A stretch of 64,000 nt of DNA from LMUY01 sp965198565 (GTDB taxonomy: Bacteria; Pseudomonadota; Alphaproteobacteria; Acetobacterales; Acetobacteraceae): positions 1,736,001 to 1,800,000 of the forward strand of contig OZ240665.1 of the NCBI GenBank assembly GCA_965198565.1, read 5' to 3'. Every line of letters starts with the position of its first letter. Position 1 is the stretch's first letter. Of this stretch, positions 8,586 to 16,252 are shown piece by piece. Under the pieces are notes generated by a model. It did not search any database and was not told the DNA's origin. It was given only the letters and a program-made list of their open reading frames with translations. Made by a program: the position numbers and the translations under genes.

Positions 8586-9059
8586 TCAGGCGTGCTCCAT
8601 CTCGGCCCGCGCTTGTTCCACGGCAGCGACGATCTTGGGATAGGCTGCGCAGCGGCAGAGATTGCCGCTCATGTAGTCGCGGATATCGTCAGCCGTCTCG
8701 GCATGCCCTTCTTCCACGCAGGCGATCGCGGACAGGATTTGGCCCGGCGTGCAGTAGCCGCATTGGTATGCGTCGTGATCGAGAAATGCCTGCTGCATCG
8801 GGTGCAACGGCTGGCCGTCACCGGCGAGCCCCTCGATCGTGGTGATCTGTGCACCTTGCGCGGCCGCGGCGAGGGTGAAGCAGGCGAGCACGCGCCGGCC
8901 ATCGAGCAAGACCGTGCACGCTCCGCACTGGCCTTGGTCGCACCCTTTTTTCGACCCGGTTAAGCCCAGCCGTTCTCGCAGCAGGTCGAGCAACGTCGTA
9001 CGCACGTCGATGGCAAGGTGATGCTCGCTGCCGTTCACATTCAGGGTCACATCGATCAT
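8586..9059 (-). CDS. Molybdenum hydroxylase 2Fe-2S subunit (PaoA-type)
   Basis: Small electron-transfer subunit of 157 aa with two [2Fe-2S] clusters. Cluster II ligands are in KKGCDQGQCGACTVLLDG with a fourth Cys in ACFTLA. Cluster I ligands are in QCGYCTPGQ and NLCRCAAY. E. coli PaoA has a Tat signal and its enzyme is periplasmic; here the ATG at 9059 is followed directly by the ferredoxin domain (MIDVTLNVNG), so this version should be cytoplasmic. It follows the manganese catalase gene by 56 bp on the same strand. Confidence 0.92.
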   Translation of the reverse strand: MIDVTLNVNGSEHHLAIDVRTTLLDLLRERLGLTGSKKGCDQGQCGACTVLLDGRRVLACFTLAAAAQGAQITTIEGLAGDGQPLHPMQQAFLDHDAYQCGYCTPGQILSAIACVEEGHAETADDIRDYMSGNLCRCAAYPKIVAAVEQARAEMEHA

Positions 9060-9115
9060 GCACGCTCCATTCGCCGGCGCGGAGTGGGCCGCGCCGGCGT
9101 CTTGCTGGACTTGGC

Positions 9116-9976
9116 TCAGCCGATTTGCTGGGTTTCTGCGCCGCTGTCCGGGCGCGCTGGCCCGAGCACCGGCTCCTGTCCCATCGGGCGGTTCTTGAAG
9201 ATGCTGAACTTGCCCCGTCCGTCGATCGAAGGACCATGTGTCCAACGGCCTTTTTCCGGGTCCGTTCCGTCGGCGGCGCTGCCGAAGAAGGCGTAGCTGA
9301 ACTCGCCGGTCTCCTTGCTCTGGTCGAAGCTGTTCGGGATCGGCAGGGTTTCCTTGACGCCGCCCATGTCTTCGATCACCGCCAGCCATTGCTGCTGATG
9401 CATTGTGTCGCGCGCGATCATGAAGGAGAGCATCTTGCGCATGCCCTCGTCATTGGTGGCGTTGAACAGCCGCACCGCCAGCACGCGGCCGGTGGATTCG
9501 GCCGCGACGTTGCAGTACATGTCGGCGGCCAAGTTGCCGCTGGCATAGATGTGCGACATGTCGAACGGGACGCCATCGGCGTTGGCTGGATAGGCCGCCA
9601 TACCGGTCGAAAGCACGTGGCGCTGCAGCATGCCTTCCAGCATGTGGCGCGGGTTTTCACCGCCCATCACCGCTGCAACCACGCCGCCAGCGCGCGCCGC
9701 CCCGTCCTGCGTGGCCGTCGGCGCGGCTTCCAGGTTCAGCGCAACGGCGGTGGCGAGCATCTCGATATGGCCCAGTTCTTCCGTCGCCGTGTGGAGCAGC
9801 ATGTCACGGTATTTCGTGCTCGGGCCGCGCGCGCCCCACGCCTGGAAGAAATACTGCATGCAGACGCGGATCTCGCCCTCGATGCCGCCAATCGCCTGCT
9901 GCAATTGCCGAGCGAAAATCGGGTCCGGCTTATCGACCTGGACTGGCCATTGCAGCTTCTTGTCGAAATAGTACAT
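9116..9976 (-). CDS. Manganese catalase
   Basis: Non-haem, dinuclear-manganese catalase of 286 aa that disproportionates hydrogen peroxide. Ligands are visible in a four-helix ferritin-like core: Glu in GGIEGEIRVCMQY, Glu and His in ATEELGHIEML, Glu in VAAESTGR, and His in ARDTMHQQQW. The C-terminal tail (residues about 240-286) is polar, as in other family members that swap tails between subunits. It is the first gene of an apparent operon with the aldehyde-oxidoreductase-type molybdoenzyme, an enzyme class that can make hydrogen peroxide. Confidence 0.93.
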   Translation of the reverse strand: MYYFDKKLQWPVQVDKPDPIFARQLQQAIGGIEGEIRVCMQYFFQAWGARGPSTKYRDMLLHTATEELGHIEMLATAVALNLEAAPTATQDGAARAGGVVAAVMGGENPRHMLEGMLQRHVLSTGMAAYPANADGVPFDMSHIYASGNLAADMYCNVAAESTGRVLAVRLFNATNDEGMRKMLSFMIARDTMHQQQWLAVIEDMGGVKETLPIPNSFDQSKETGEFSYAFFGSAADGTDPEKGRWTHGPSIDGRGKFSIFKNRPMGQEPVLGPARPDSGAETQQIG

Positions 9977-10180
9977 CGTTGTACTCCGTTATCATTTGAG
10001 AAGAGACTGCCAGCCATTTCATACTCGCAGCGTCGCCCTGCCGGATAGACGCGGAATGGCGCGCAAAGACGCCTTCACGATTGCGCGCTAGGATTGCGGA
10101 CGGTTCCCGCACGCGGGGGAAACTTGTGGTGAGATGCGTCGCTAGTAGTGTGACATTGTCCAACTCGGGAGTTCTTCACC

Positions 10181-11074
10181 ATGGCGCAGCGACCGATCTG
10201 GCGCGGCCATCTTCGTCTGGCGCTGGTTTCCTGTCCGGTCGCGCTCTACAGCGCCAACCATGACCGGGGCTCGCTGCATTTCCACCTGATCAACCCCGCC
10301 ACCGGCCACCGCGTGAAGATGATCACGCAGGATGCCGACACCGGCGAGACCCTGTCGCGGCGCGACCTGGTCAAGGGCTACGAATACAAGAAGGGCAGCT
10401 ACCTGCTGATGCAGGAGGAGGATTTCGATAGCGCGCGGGTGGAGAGTTCGAGCACCGTGAAGATCGAGAAGTTCGTCGATGCCAGCGCCATCGACGCGAT
10501 CTACTACGACTCTAGCTACTACATGGCGCCCGATGGCGACGCCGGGTCGGATGTGTTCGTCGTGCTGCGCGATGCGATCGCCGTCAGCGGCAAGGTCGCG
10601 CTGTCGCGGGTGGTGATCGCGCGGCGCGAGCGTGCGGTGGCGATCATGCCGCTCGACCGGGGCCTGGTCGCGCATACGCTGCACGAGGCGCGCGACCTGA
10701 ACGATTACCAGGACGTGTTCGACGGCGTCCCGGCTGCCAAGCCGGACGCGGAGATGGTGCAACTCGCGAAGCAGCTCATCGGGCGTCAGGCCGGCCAATA
10801 CGACAGCGGCGACATCGAGGACCGCTACGAGACCCGGCTGCGGGCGCTGATCGAGGCCAAGGTGAAGGGCGGGGGCCTTTCGCTTGACGAGGAGGAGCCA
10901 GAGGACCGCGGCAACGTGGTGGACATCATGGCCGCGTTGCGCAAGAGCCTGGGCCAGGTCGAGCCGGAGGAGAAGCCGGCCAAGCGCGCCAAAGCCGCCA
11001 AGCCGGCCGCCGCCAAAGCGGCCAAACCCGAGGCGAACCAGCCGGCGCCCAAGCCCGCGCGCCGCCGGGCCTGA
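10181..11074 (+). CDS. ku: Ku DNA end-binding protein (non-homologous end joining)
   Basis: Bacterial Ku homodimer subunit, 297 aa, binding double-strand ends and recruiting LigD. It begins with the typical RPIWRGHLRLALVSCPVALY, followed by the Ku beta-barrel (FHLINPATGHRVK, LVKGYEYKKGSYL). The last about 50 residues are a Lys/Ala/Pro-rich extension (AKRAKAAKPAAAKAA), like the basic tails that help DNA binding. GGGAG lies 9 nt before the ATG. No ligD gene is in the window, so its partner must be elsewhere. It is convergent with the Gly-rich gene, 13 bp between the stops. Confidence 0.95.
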   Translation: MAQRPIWRGHLRLALVSCPVALYSANHDRGSLHFHLINPATGHRVKMITQDADTGETLSRRDLVKGYEYKKGSYLLMQEEDFDSARVESSSTVKIEKFVDASAIDAIYYDSSYYMAPDGDAGSDVFVVLRDAIAVSGKVALSRVVIARRERAVAIMPLDRGLVAHTLHEARDLNDYQDVFDGVPAAKPDAEMVQLAKQLIGRQAGQYDSGDIEDRYETRLRALIEAKVKGGGLSLDEEEPEDRGNVVDIMAALRKSLGQVEPEEKPAKRAKAAKPAAAKAAKPEANQPAPKPARRRA

Positions 11075-11087
11075 GCGCGCGCCTCGC

Positions 11088-11630
11088 TTACGGAGGCGGT
11101 GCGGCCTGAACGGGTGCGGTGCTGGGGGCTGCCGTGCCGGGGATGGCGGATTGCCCCGCCGTCCCCGTCGGCACGGTGCTGGACGGCGCGCTGCCCAGCC
11201 CTGTCGCGCCGGTGGAACCCATGCCCGTGCCCGGCCCGCCGCCGAGCGTCGTGCCGACGGACGTGGATCCTGGGGTCGAGCCGGGGATTGGCCCGAGGTC
11301 GCCGCCGGCCGAAGTTCCAGCTCCGCCCGCGGTTCCGGCGCCGCCAGCCGAGGCCGCGCCGGCGCTGCCCGCGCCTGGCCGGCCGGCGGGACCGACGTCG
11401 CCCGTGCCCGGTGTGACGTTCAGCCCGGGATTGCCGCCGCCGACGCCAGCCGGACCCGACCCGAGCGACGCCCCGCCGCCCAAGCCGCTGCTGCCGGGCA
11501 CGCCGACGCCGGGCGCGCCACCAACGCCGCCCGCCGCACCGGGACCGCCGCCAGCCGCCATCGCCAAGCCCGAAGCGCCGCAAACGGCAGCGGCTGTTGC
11601 GAGGTAGAGAGCGTAGTGGATCGGCCGCAT
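11088..11630 (-). CDS. Gly/Ala-rich low-complexity secreted protein
   Basis: A protein of about 180 aa with a predicted Sec signal peptide (RPIHYALYLATAAAVCGASG ending AMA-A at about residue 25), then almost entirely Gly, Ala, Pro, Ser and Thr. GGGAGG precedes the ATG at 11630 by 6 nt, better than the two in-frame ATGs just upstream. The opposite strand is also open as a Pro-rich frame, but it has no signal peptide or ribosome site. No family recognised; a surface or envelope structural role is possible. Confidence that it is translated is moderate. Confidence 0.6.
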   Translation of the reverse strand: MRPIHYALYLATAAAVCGASGLAMAAGGGPGAAGGVGGAPGVGVPGSSGLGGGASLGSGPAGVGGGNPGLNVTPGTGDVGPAGRPGAGSAGAASAGGAGTAGGAGTSAGGDLGPIPGSTPGSTSVGTTLGGGPGTGMGSTGATGLGSAPSSTVPTGTAGQSAIPGTAAPSTAPVQAAPPP

Positions 11631-11951
11631 GACCATCCTCCCAACCATTGCGGTTTATGCCGCGGACACCGCCAACGCCCAGCGCCAAAGCGAGTTCAAG
11701 CGGCGCTCTCGAGGGCTGCCGTGAAATCGCGCAAAATAGTATCACAGCGGACACTGTTTGCTGGTGGCGTGCCCGCGAATGAGCGCATAACGTCGCTTTA
11801 ACAATGAGAAACCCGGCGGTTCACCCGGTTTGACGCTAGGAATGGGAGCGAGCCATGCTTGAATCGGCAGCTATTGGGCGAACTGGCCGTGCGGCTGTCT
11901 GCAACCGCAATGCCGAAAGTTGCAATGCCAAGAGCTAAGGCGACATCCGCC
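11631..11951. other. Intergenic region between Gly-rich gene and AraC regulator
   Basis: About 320 bp between two divergent starts. It contains an AT-richer stretch around 11730-11830 that could carry promoters, but no convincing -35/-10 pair, operator palindrome or RNA gene was seen. If the AraC gene starts at the alternative ATG at 11859, the gap shortens to about 230 bp. Confidence 0.4.
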
Positions 11952-12929
11952 ATGTCGACGCCTGACCTCGAAATCGTCGACGTGCACGCGGGAGAGTCGT
12001 TCAAGATTTGGGCGCACGGCTATCCGTTCCGAACGGTGCGCTGGCACTACCACCCGGAATACGAGATCCATCTCGTCACCGCGACCAGCGGCCGGATGTT
12101 CGTGGGCGACCATATCGGCGCGTTCGAACCCGGCAACCTGGTGCTGGCCGGTCCCAACCTGCCGCACAATTGGCTGAGCGACGTCGCCCCCGGCAGCAGC
12201 GTCGAGGAACGCTGCCTGGTGCTCCAATTCACCGCCGAGTTCGCCGAGCGATGCGCCGGGTCGTTCCCGGAGCTTGGCTTCGTCCCTGGCTTGCTGGCGG
12301 AAGCGGCGCGCGGGGTGCAGTTCTCGCCGACGACGGGACTGCTGGCGGAGCCGCTGCTGCGCGCTCTGCTGCCGGCCCGGGGCGCGGCCAGGCTGGGCCT
12401 ATTCTTCGATCTGCTCGATCTGCTGCGACGCTGCGATGAACGCCGCCTGCTCGCCAGCGTCGGCTACGAGCCGAGCCCGGCCACCTACCTCATGCAGCCG
12501 CTCAACCACGTGCTGAACCACATCGCGCGCAACCTGAACTCGGATTTGCGCGAGAGCGAATTGGCGGAGTTGAGCGGGTACAGCGCAAGCGCGTTCTCGC
12601 GCGCGTTCCAGCGCCAGACCGGGATGACCTTCGTGCGCTACGTCAACAGCATGCGGATCAATCACGCGTGCGAGCTGCTGATGGGCGGGCGCCGCCGTAT
12701 CACCGACATCTGCTACGAGGTTGGGTTCAACAATCTGTCGAACTTCAACAGGCAGTTCTTCGCGCTCAAGGGCATGACGCCGCGGGCGTTCCGTAGTCAT
12801 CACCGCGTGCAGGATCTGCCGAACAGCTTGGCGCCGCGGCGCATCGCCACAGGGCCGGCCCATAACGGCTATGAGTTACCCCGGGTTGGCGGGGGGGCGG
12901 ACCGTCGTCCGTCGCCGCCGCGCGCGTAA
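11952..12929 (+). CDS. AraC-family regulator with cupin sensor
   Basis: Transcription factor with an N-terminal cupin sugar-binding barrel (VRWHYHPEYEIHLVTATSGR, FEPGNLVLAGPNLPHNW) and a C-terminal double helix-turn-helix (LSGYSASAFSRAFQRQTGMT, ICYEVGFNNLSNFNRQFF, KGMTPRAFR). The ATG at 11952 is chosen because the cupin begins just after it; in-frame ATGs at 11859 and 11925 would add residues of no recognisable domain. It lies 24 bp upstream of the binding-protein gene of the ABC importer on the same strand, so it probably activates that operon in response to the imported sugar or polyol. Confidence 0.9.
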   Translation: MSTPDLEIVDVHAGESFKIWAHGYPFRTVRWHYHPEYEIHLVTATSGRMFVGDHIGAFEPGNLVLAGPNLPHNWLSDVAPGSSVEERCLVLQFTAEFAERCAGSFPELGFVPGLLAEAARGVQFSPTTGLLAEPLLRALLPARGAARLGLFFDLLDLLRRCDERRLLASVGYEPSPATYLMQPLNHVLNHIARNLNSDLRESELAELSGYSASAFSRAFQRQTGMTFVRYVNSMRINHACELLMGGRRRITDICYEVGFNNLSNFNRQFFALKGMTPRAFRSHHRVQDLPNSLAPRRIATGPAHNGYELPRVGGGADRRPSPPRA

Positions 12930-12953
12930 GCCATAACAGGAGAGGACGCTTCC

Positions 12954-14060
12954 ATGCCCAAACACACGACCACGCCGCGGGCCACGCATCGCGGCAAGGC
13001 CAAGACGATCGCAGCCGGGCTCGGCTTGGGCCTGATCGCCAGCACCGCCGCGCACGCTGCGCCGCTCGCCAATGCGACGATCGCCTTCCTGATGCCCGAC
13101 CAGAGCTCGACCCGCTACGAGGAGCACGATCACCCGGGCTTCGTCGCCGAGATGACGCAGCTCTGCCCGAGCTGCAAGGTGCTGTACCAGAACGCGGATG
13201 GCGACGTCTCGCGCCAGCAGCAGCAATTCAACTCGGTGATGTCGCAGGGCGCCAAGGCCATCGTGCTGGACCCGGTGGATTCCTCCGCTGCGGCCTCGCT
13301 GGTCAAGCAGGCGCAGGCGCAGGGCGTGAAGGTGATCGCCTACGACCGCCCCATCCCATCAACGCCGGCCGACTACTACGTCTCGTTCAACAACGAGGCA
13401 ATCGGCAAGACCATCGCGTCTTCGCTGGTGCAGCATCTGAAAGCCATGAATGTGGCGGCTGCCGATGTCGGCCTGCTCGAGGTGAACGGCTCGCCGACCG
13501 ACGCCGCGGCCGGGCTGATCAAGCGCGGCATCCACGAGGGCATTGAGACCGGCGGCTACAAGACGCTGGCCGAGTATGACACGCCCGGCTGGGAGCCGCC
13601 CAAGGCGCAGCAATGGGTGAGCGGCCAGATCTCGCGCTTCAACAAGAAGATCGTGGGCGTGGTTGCGGCCAATGACGGCACCGGGGGCGGCGCCATCGCA
13701 GCCTTCAAGGCGGCCGGCGTGAACCCGGTGCCACCCGTCACCGGCAACGACGCGACCATCGCCGGGCTGCAATTGATCATTTCGGGCGACCAATACAACA
13801 CGATCTCCAAGCCGAGCGAGATCGTGGCGGCGGCGGCGGCGAAAGTGGCCGTGGCGCTGCTCTCCGGGGAGACGCCCAAGGCCGATACCGAGCTGTTCAA
13901 GACCCCGACCCAGCTCTTCACGCCGACGCTGATCACGGCCAGCAATTTGAAAGCCGAGATCATCGACAAGCAGGTGAACGGCCATCCGATCGAGACCGCG
14001 GAAGTGCTCTGCACGGGGCGCTATGCCGCGGGCTGCAAGAAGCTCGGCATTACGCCATAA
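12954..14060 (+). CDS. Sugar/polyol ABC transporter periplasmic binding protein
   Basis: Periplasmic-binding protein of the ribose/xylose type (Peripla_BP_4), 368 aa. A Sec signal peptide with a long basic n-region (KHTTTPRATHRGKAK) leads into IAAGLGLGLIASTAAHA with cleavage after AHA near residue 35. The mature domain starts NATIAFLMPDQSSTRYEEHD and carries VLYQNADGDVSRQQ and VIAYDRPI, resembling XylF. Ligand cannot be set from sequence; a pentose, tetritol or related polyol fits the operon. It is followed by a stable hairpin, consistent with its being made in excess over the membrane components. Confidence 0.9.
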   Translation: MPKHTTTPRATHRGKAKTIAAGLGLGLIASTAAHAAPLANATIAFLMPDQSSTRYEEHDHPGFVAEMTQLCPSCKVLYQNADGDVSRQQQQFNSVMSQGAKAIVLDPVDSSAAASLVKQAQAQGVKVIAYDRPIPSTPADYYVSFNNEAIGKTIASSLVQHLKAMNVAAADVGLLEVNGSPTDAAAGLIKRGIHEGIETGGYKTLAEYDTPGWEPPKAQQWVSGQISRFNKKIVGVVAANDGTGGGAIAAFKAAGVNPVPPVTGNDATIAGLQLIISGDQYNTISKPSEIVAAAAAKVAVALLSGETPKADTELFKTPTQLFTPTLITASNLKAEIIDKQVNGHPIETAEVLCTGRYAAGCKKLGITP

Positions 14061-14076
14061 TCGAGTGATCGCGGCG

Positions 14077-14110
14077 GCCGCCCTGTCAGCCTTCGGGTTG
14101 GCAGGGCGGC
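14077..14110 (+). promoter_or_regulatory. Intra-operon mRNA hairpin with UUCG tetraloop
   Basis: A 15-bp stem (14077-14091 pairing with 14096-14110, two G-U pairs) closes a C(TTCG)G tetraloop. There is no T-run after it, so it is not an intrinsic terminator. It sits 16 nt past the binding-protein stop and 32 nt before the ATPase start. Such hairpins stabilise the 3' end of binding-protein mRNA in other transport operons and give higher binding-protein expression. Confidence 0.8.
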
Positions 14111-14142
14111 TGCGTTGCCAGAGACGAAGAAGGGTCGAGCCC

Positions 14143-14961
14143 ATGCCAGCCTCACATGACGGCGCCGCGCACACGGGTGAGATCGTGCTCAGCCTACGCG
14201 GGATATCGAAGAGCTTCGGCGCCATCTCCGCGCTGACCGACATCGACCTCGACGTGCATGCCGGCGAGGTGGTGGCGCTGGTCGGCGACAATGGCGCGGG
14301 CAAGTCGACCCTGATCAAGGTGCTGGCGGGCGTGCACCAGCCCACCTCCGGCACGATGGAATTCCAAGGCAAGCCGGTGACGCTCGCCGGGCCGAGCGAC
14401 TCGCTGGCGCTCGGCATCGCCACCGTGTTCCAGGACCTGGCGCTGTGCGAGAACCTGGACGTCGTGGCCAACATCTTCCTCGGCAACGAATTGAAGCCGC
14501 TGCAGCTCGACGAAGTGGCGATGGAAATCCGCGCCTGGACCTTGCTGAACGAACTCTCCGCCCGCATCCCCAGCGTGCGCGAGCCGGTGGCGTCGCTGTC
14601 GGGCGGGCAGCGCCAGACGGTGGCCATCGCGCGCTCGCTGCTGCTCAATCCCAAGCTGATCCTGCTCGACGAACCAACCGCGGCGCTGGGCGTGGCGCAG
14701 ACTGCCGAGGTGCTGGACCTGATCGAGCGGGTGCGGGACCGCGGCTTGGGCGTCATCATGATCAGCCACAACATGGAAGACGTGCGCGCGGTGGCGGACC
14801 GCATCGTGGTGCTGCGGCTGGGGCGCAACAACGGCGTGTTCTTCCCCGACGCCTCCAACAACGAGCTGGTCAGCGCCATCACCGGTGCCGCCGACAACTC
14901 GGTCTCGCGGCGCTCCAAGCGGCGGATGACCAGCGCCTCGGTGGAGGAGGCGCGGCCATGA
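14143..14961 (+). CDS. Sugar/polyol ABC transporter ATPase, single domain
   Basis: ATP-binding subunit of 272 aa. Walker A is GDNGAGKST, the signature is LSGGQRQT, Walker B is LILLDEPTAAL, and the switch His is in MISHNMEDV. Ribose and xylose importers usually use a duplicated ATPase of about 500 aa; this protein has only one nucleotide-binding domain, as in the fructose (FrcA-type) systems of rhizobia, and so should act as a homodimer. Its stop overlaps the permease start (ATGA). GAAGAAGGG lies upstream of the ATG at 14143. Confidence 0.92.
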   Translation: MPASHDGAAHTGEIVLSLRGISKSFGAISALTDIDLDVHAGEVVALVGDNGAGKSTLIKVLAGVHQPTSGTMEFQGKPVTLAGPSDSLALGIATVFQDLALCENLDVVANIFLGNELKPLQLDEVAMEIRAWTLLNELSARIPSVREPVASLSGGQRQTVAIARSLLLNPKLILLDEPTAALGVAQTAEVLDLIERVRDRGLGVIMISHNMEDVRAVADRIVVLRLGRNNGVFFPDASNNELVSAITGAADNSVSRRSKRRMTSASVEEARP

Positions 14962-16229
14962 CCAGCAACATCGGCGAGAAACCGCTTCCTGGCGCGCTTC
15001 CTGGCCCTCTGCTCGACCGCAGCGACGTGCGGGTGCGGCAGGATGTCGGCTTCGGCGGCGCGGTGCGCGGCCTGATCGACCGCATCCGTTCCGGCGATCT
15101 CGGTTCGCTGCCGGTGGTGGTCGGGCTGGTTATCATCTGGACGGTGTTCGAGACCCTCAACCCGATCTTCCTTTCGAGCAGCAACCTGGTAAACCTGCTG
15201 TTCGACAGCTCCACGGTGGGCGTGATCGCGCTCGGCATCGTCTGCGTGCTGATGATCGGCGAGATCGACCTCTCGGTGGGGTCGGTCAGCGGCTTCGCGT
15301 CCGCCATGGTCGGCGTGCTGTGGGTGAATGCCGGCTTGCCGGTTTGGTTGGCGATCATCGCCGCGGTCGTGGTCGGCGGCGCGGTCGGCGCGATCTATGC
15401 CGTGCTGTTCAACCGGCTGGGCATGCCGAGCTTCGTCTCCACCTTGGCGGGCCTGCTCGCCATCCTCGGCTTGCAGCTCTACCTGCTCGGCGATACGGGC
15501 TCGATCAACCTGCCGTATGGTTCGGCTTTGGTGACGTTGGGCCAGACCCTCGTGATGCCGCATCTCGTCGGCTATGCGATTGCAGCCCTCGCCGGGATCG
15601 GGATCTTCGTATCCGGCTATCGCACAGCGGCCCGGCGCCGAACGGCAGGGCTGTCGTCGCAGTCGCTGAACGCGCTGGTCGCCCGCGCTGTCGTGCTGGT
15701 CGTGGTGCTCGAGGCGATTGTGTTCTACCTAAGCCAGGATCGCGGCATCCCCTGGATGTTCGGCATTTTCGTGGGTCTCGTGGTGGCGATGGACTACGCG
15801 CTGACGCGGACCAAGTGGGGCCGTTCGATGAAGGCGGTGGGCGGCAATCGCGAAGCCGCGCGCCGGGCTGGCATCGACGTGCGCCGCATCAACATGAGCG
15901 CCTTCGTGCTGTGTTCGAGCCTGGCGGCGCTGGGCGGCGTGATGTCGGCGGCGCGCCTGGCGTCGTCCAGCCAGCAGGCTGGCACCGGCGACGTGAACCT
16001 AGACGCCATCGCCGCCGCGGTGATCGGCGGCACCAGCCTGTTCGGCGGCCGCGGCAGTGCCTATGCGGCGTTGCTCGGCATCATCGTGATCCAGTCGATC
16101 TCGAGCGGGTTGACCTTGCTCGATCTGTCCTCGTCGCTGCGCTACATGATCACGGGTGCGGTGTTGGCCATCGCGGTCATCGTCGACTCGCTGGCGCGCC
16201 GGTCTCGCGCCTCGCACGGCCGCGGCTAA
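14958..16229 (+). CDS. Sugar/polyol ABC transporter permease (XylH-like)
   Basis: Inner-membrane permease of 423 aa (BPD_transp_2 family) with an estimated ten or more hydrophobic segments. It has the family hallmark GEIDLSVGSVSGF and the C-terminal GGTSLFGGRGS and SSSLRYMITGAVL. The cytoplasmic N-terminus (first 45 residues) is polar. Its length and the long central loop (SGYRTAARRRTAG) match XylH rather than the shorter RbsC. It forms the membrane channel for the importer and is translationally coupled to the ATPase gene. Confidence 0.92.
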   Translation: MTSNIGEKPLPGALPGPLLDRSDVRVRQDVGFGGAVRGLIDRIRSGDLGSLPVVVGLVIIWTVFETLNPIFLSSSNLVNLLFDSSTVGVIALGIVCVLMIGEIDLSVGSVSGFASAMVGVLWVNAGLPVWLAIIAAVVVGGAVGAIYAVLFNRLGMPSFVSTLAGLLAILGLQLYLLGDTGSINLPYGSALVTLGQTLVMPHLVGYAIAALAGIGIFVSGYRTAARRRTAGLSSQSLNALVARAVVLVVVLEAIVFYLSQDRGIPWMFGIFVGLVVAMDYALTRTKWGRSMKAVGGNREAARRAGIDVRRINMSAFVLCSSLAALGGVMSAARLASSSQQAGTGDVNLDAIAAAVIGGTSLFGGRGSAYAALLGIIVIQSISSGLTLLDLSSSLRYMITGAVLAIAVIVDSLARRSRASHGRG

Positions 16230-16252
16230 TCCACGCCCGATAGGAGACGGCT

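Noticed and set aside
11080..11098. CGCCTC/GAGGCG stem between the convergent ku and Gly-rich genes
   Set aside because: Only 6 bp with a 7-nt loop and no T-run; too weak to call a terminator.
11119..11607. Pro-rich plus-strand frame opposite the Gly-rich gene
   Set aside because: No signal peptide, domain or ribosome site; the minus-strand frame has both a signal peptide and GGGAGG.
13359..15563. A 734-codon minus-strand open frame over the ABC operon
   Set aside because: It is antisense to three well-supported transporter genes, is His/Arg-rich, has no domain and no ribosome site. Such frames are expected at this G+C.
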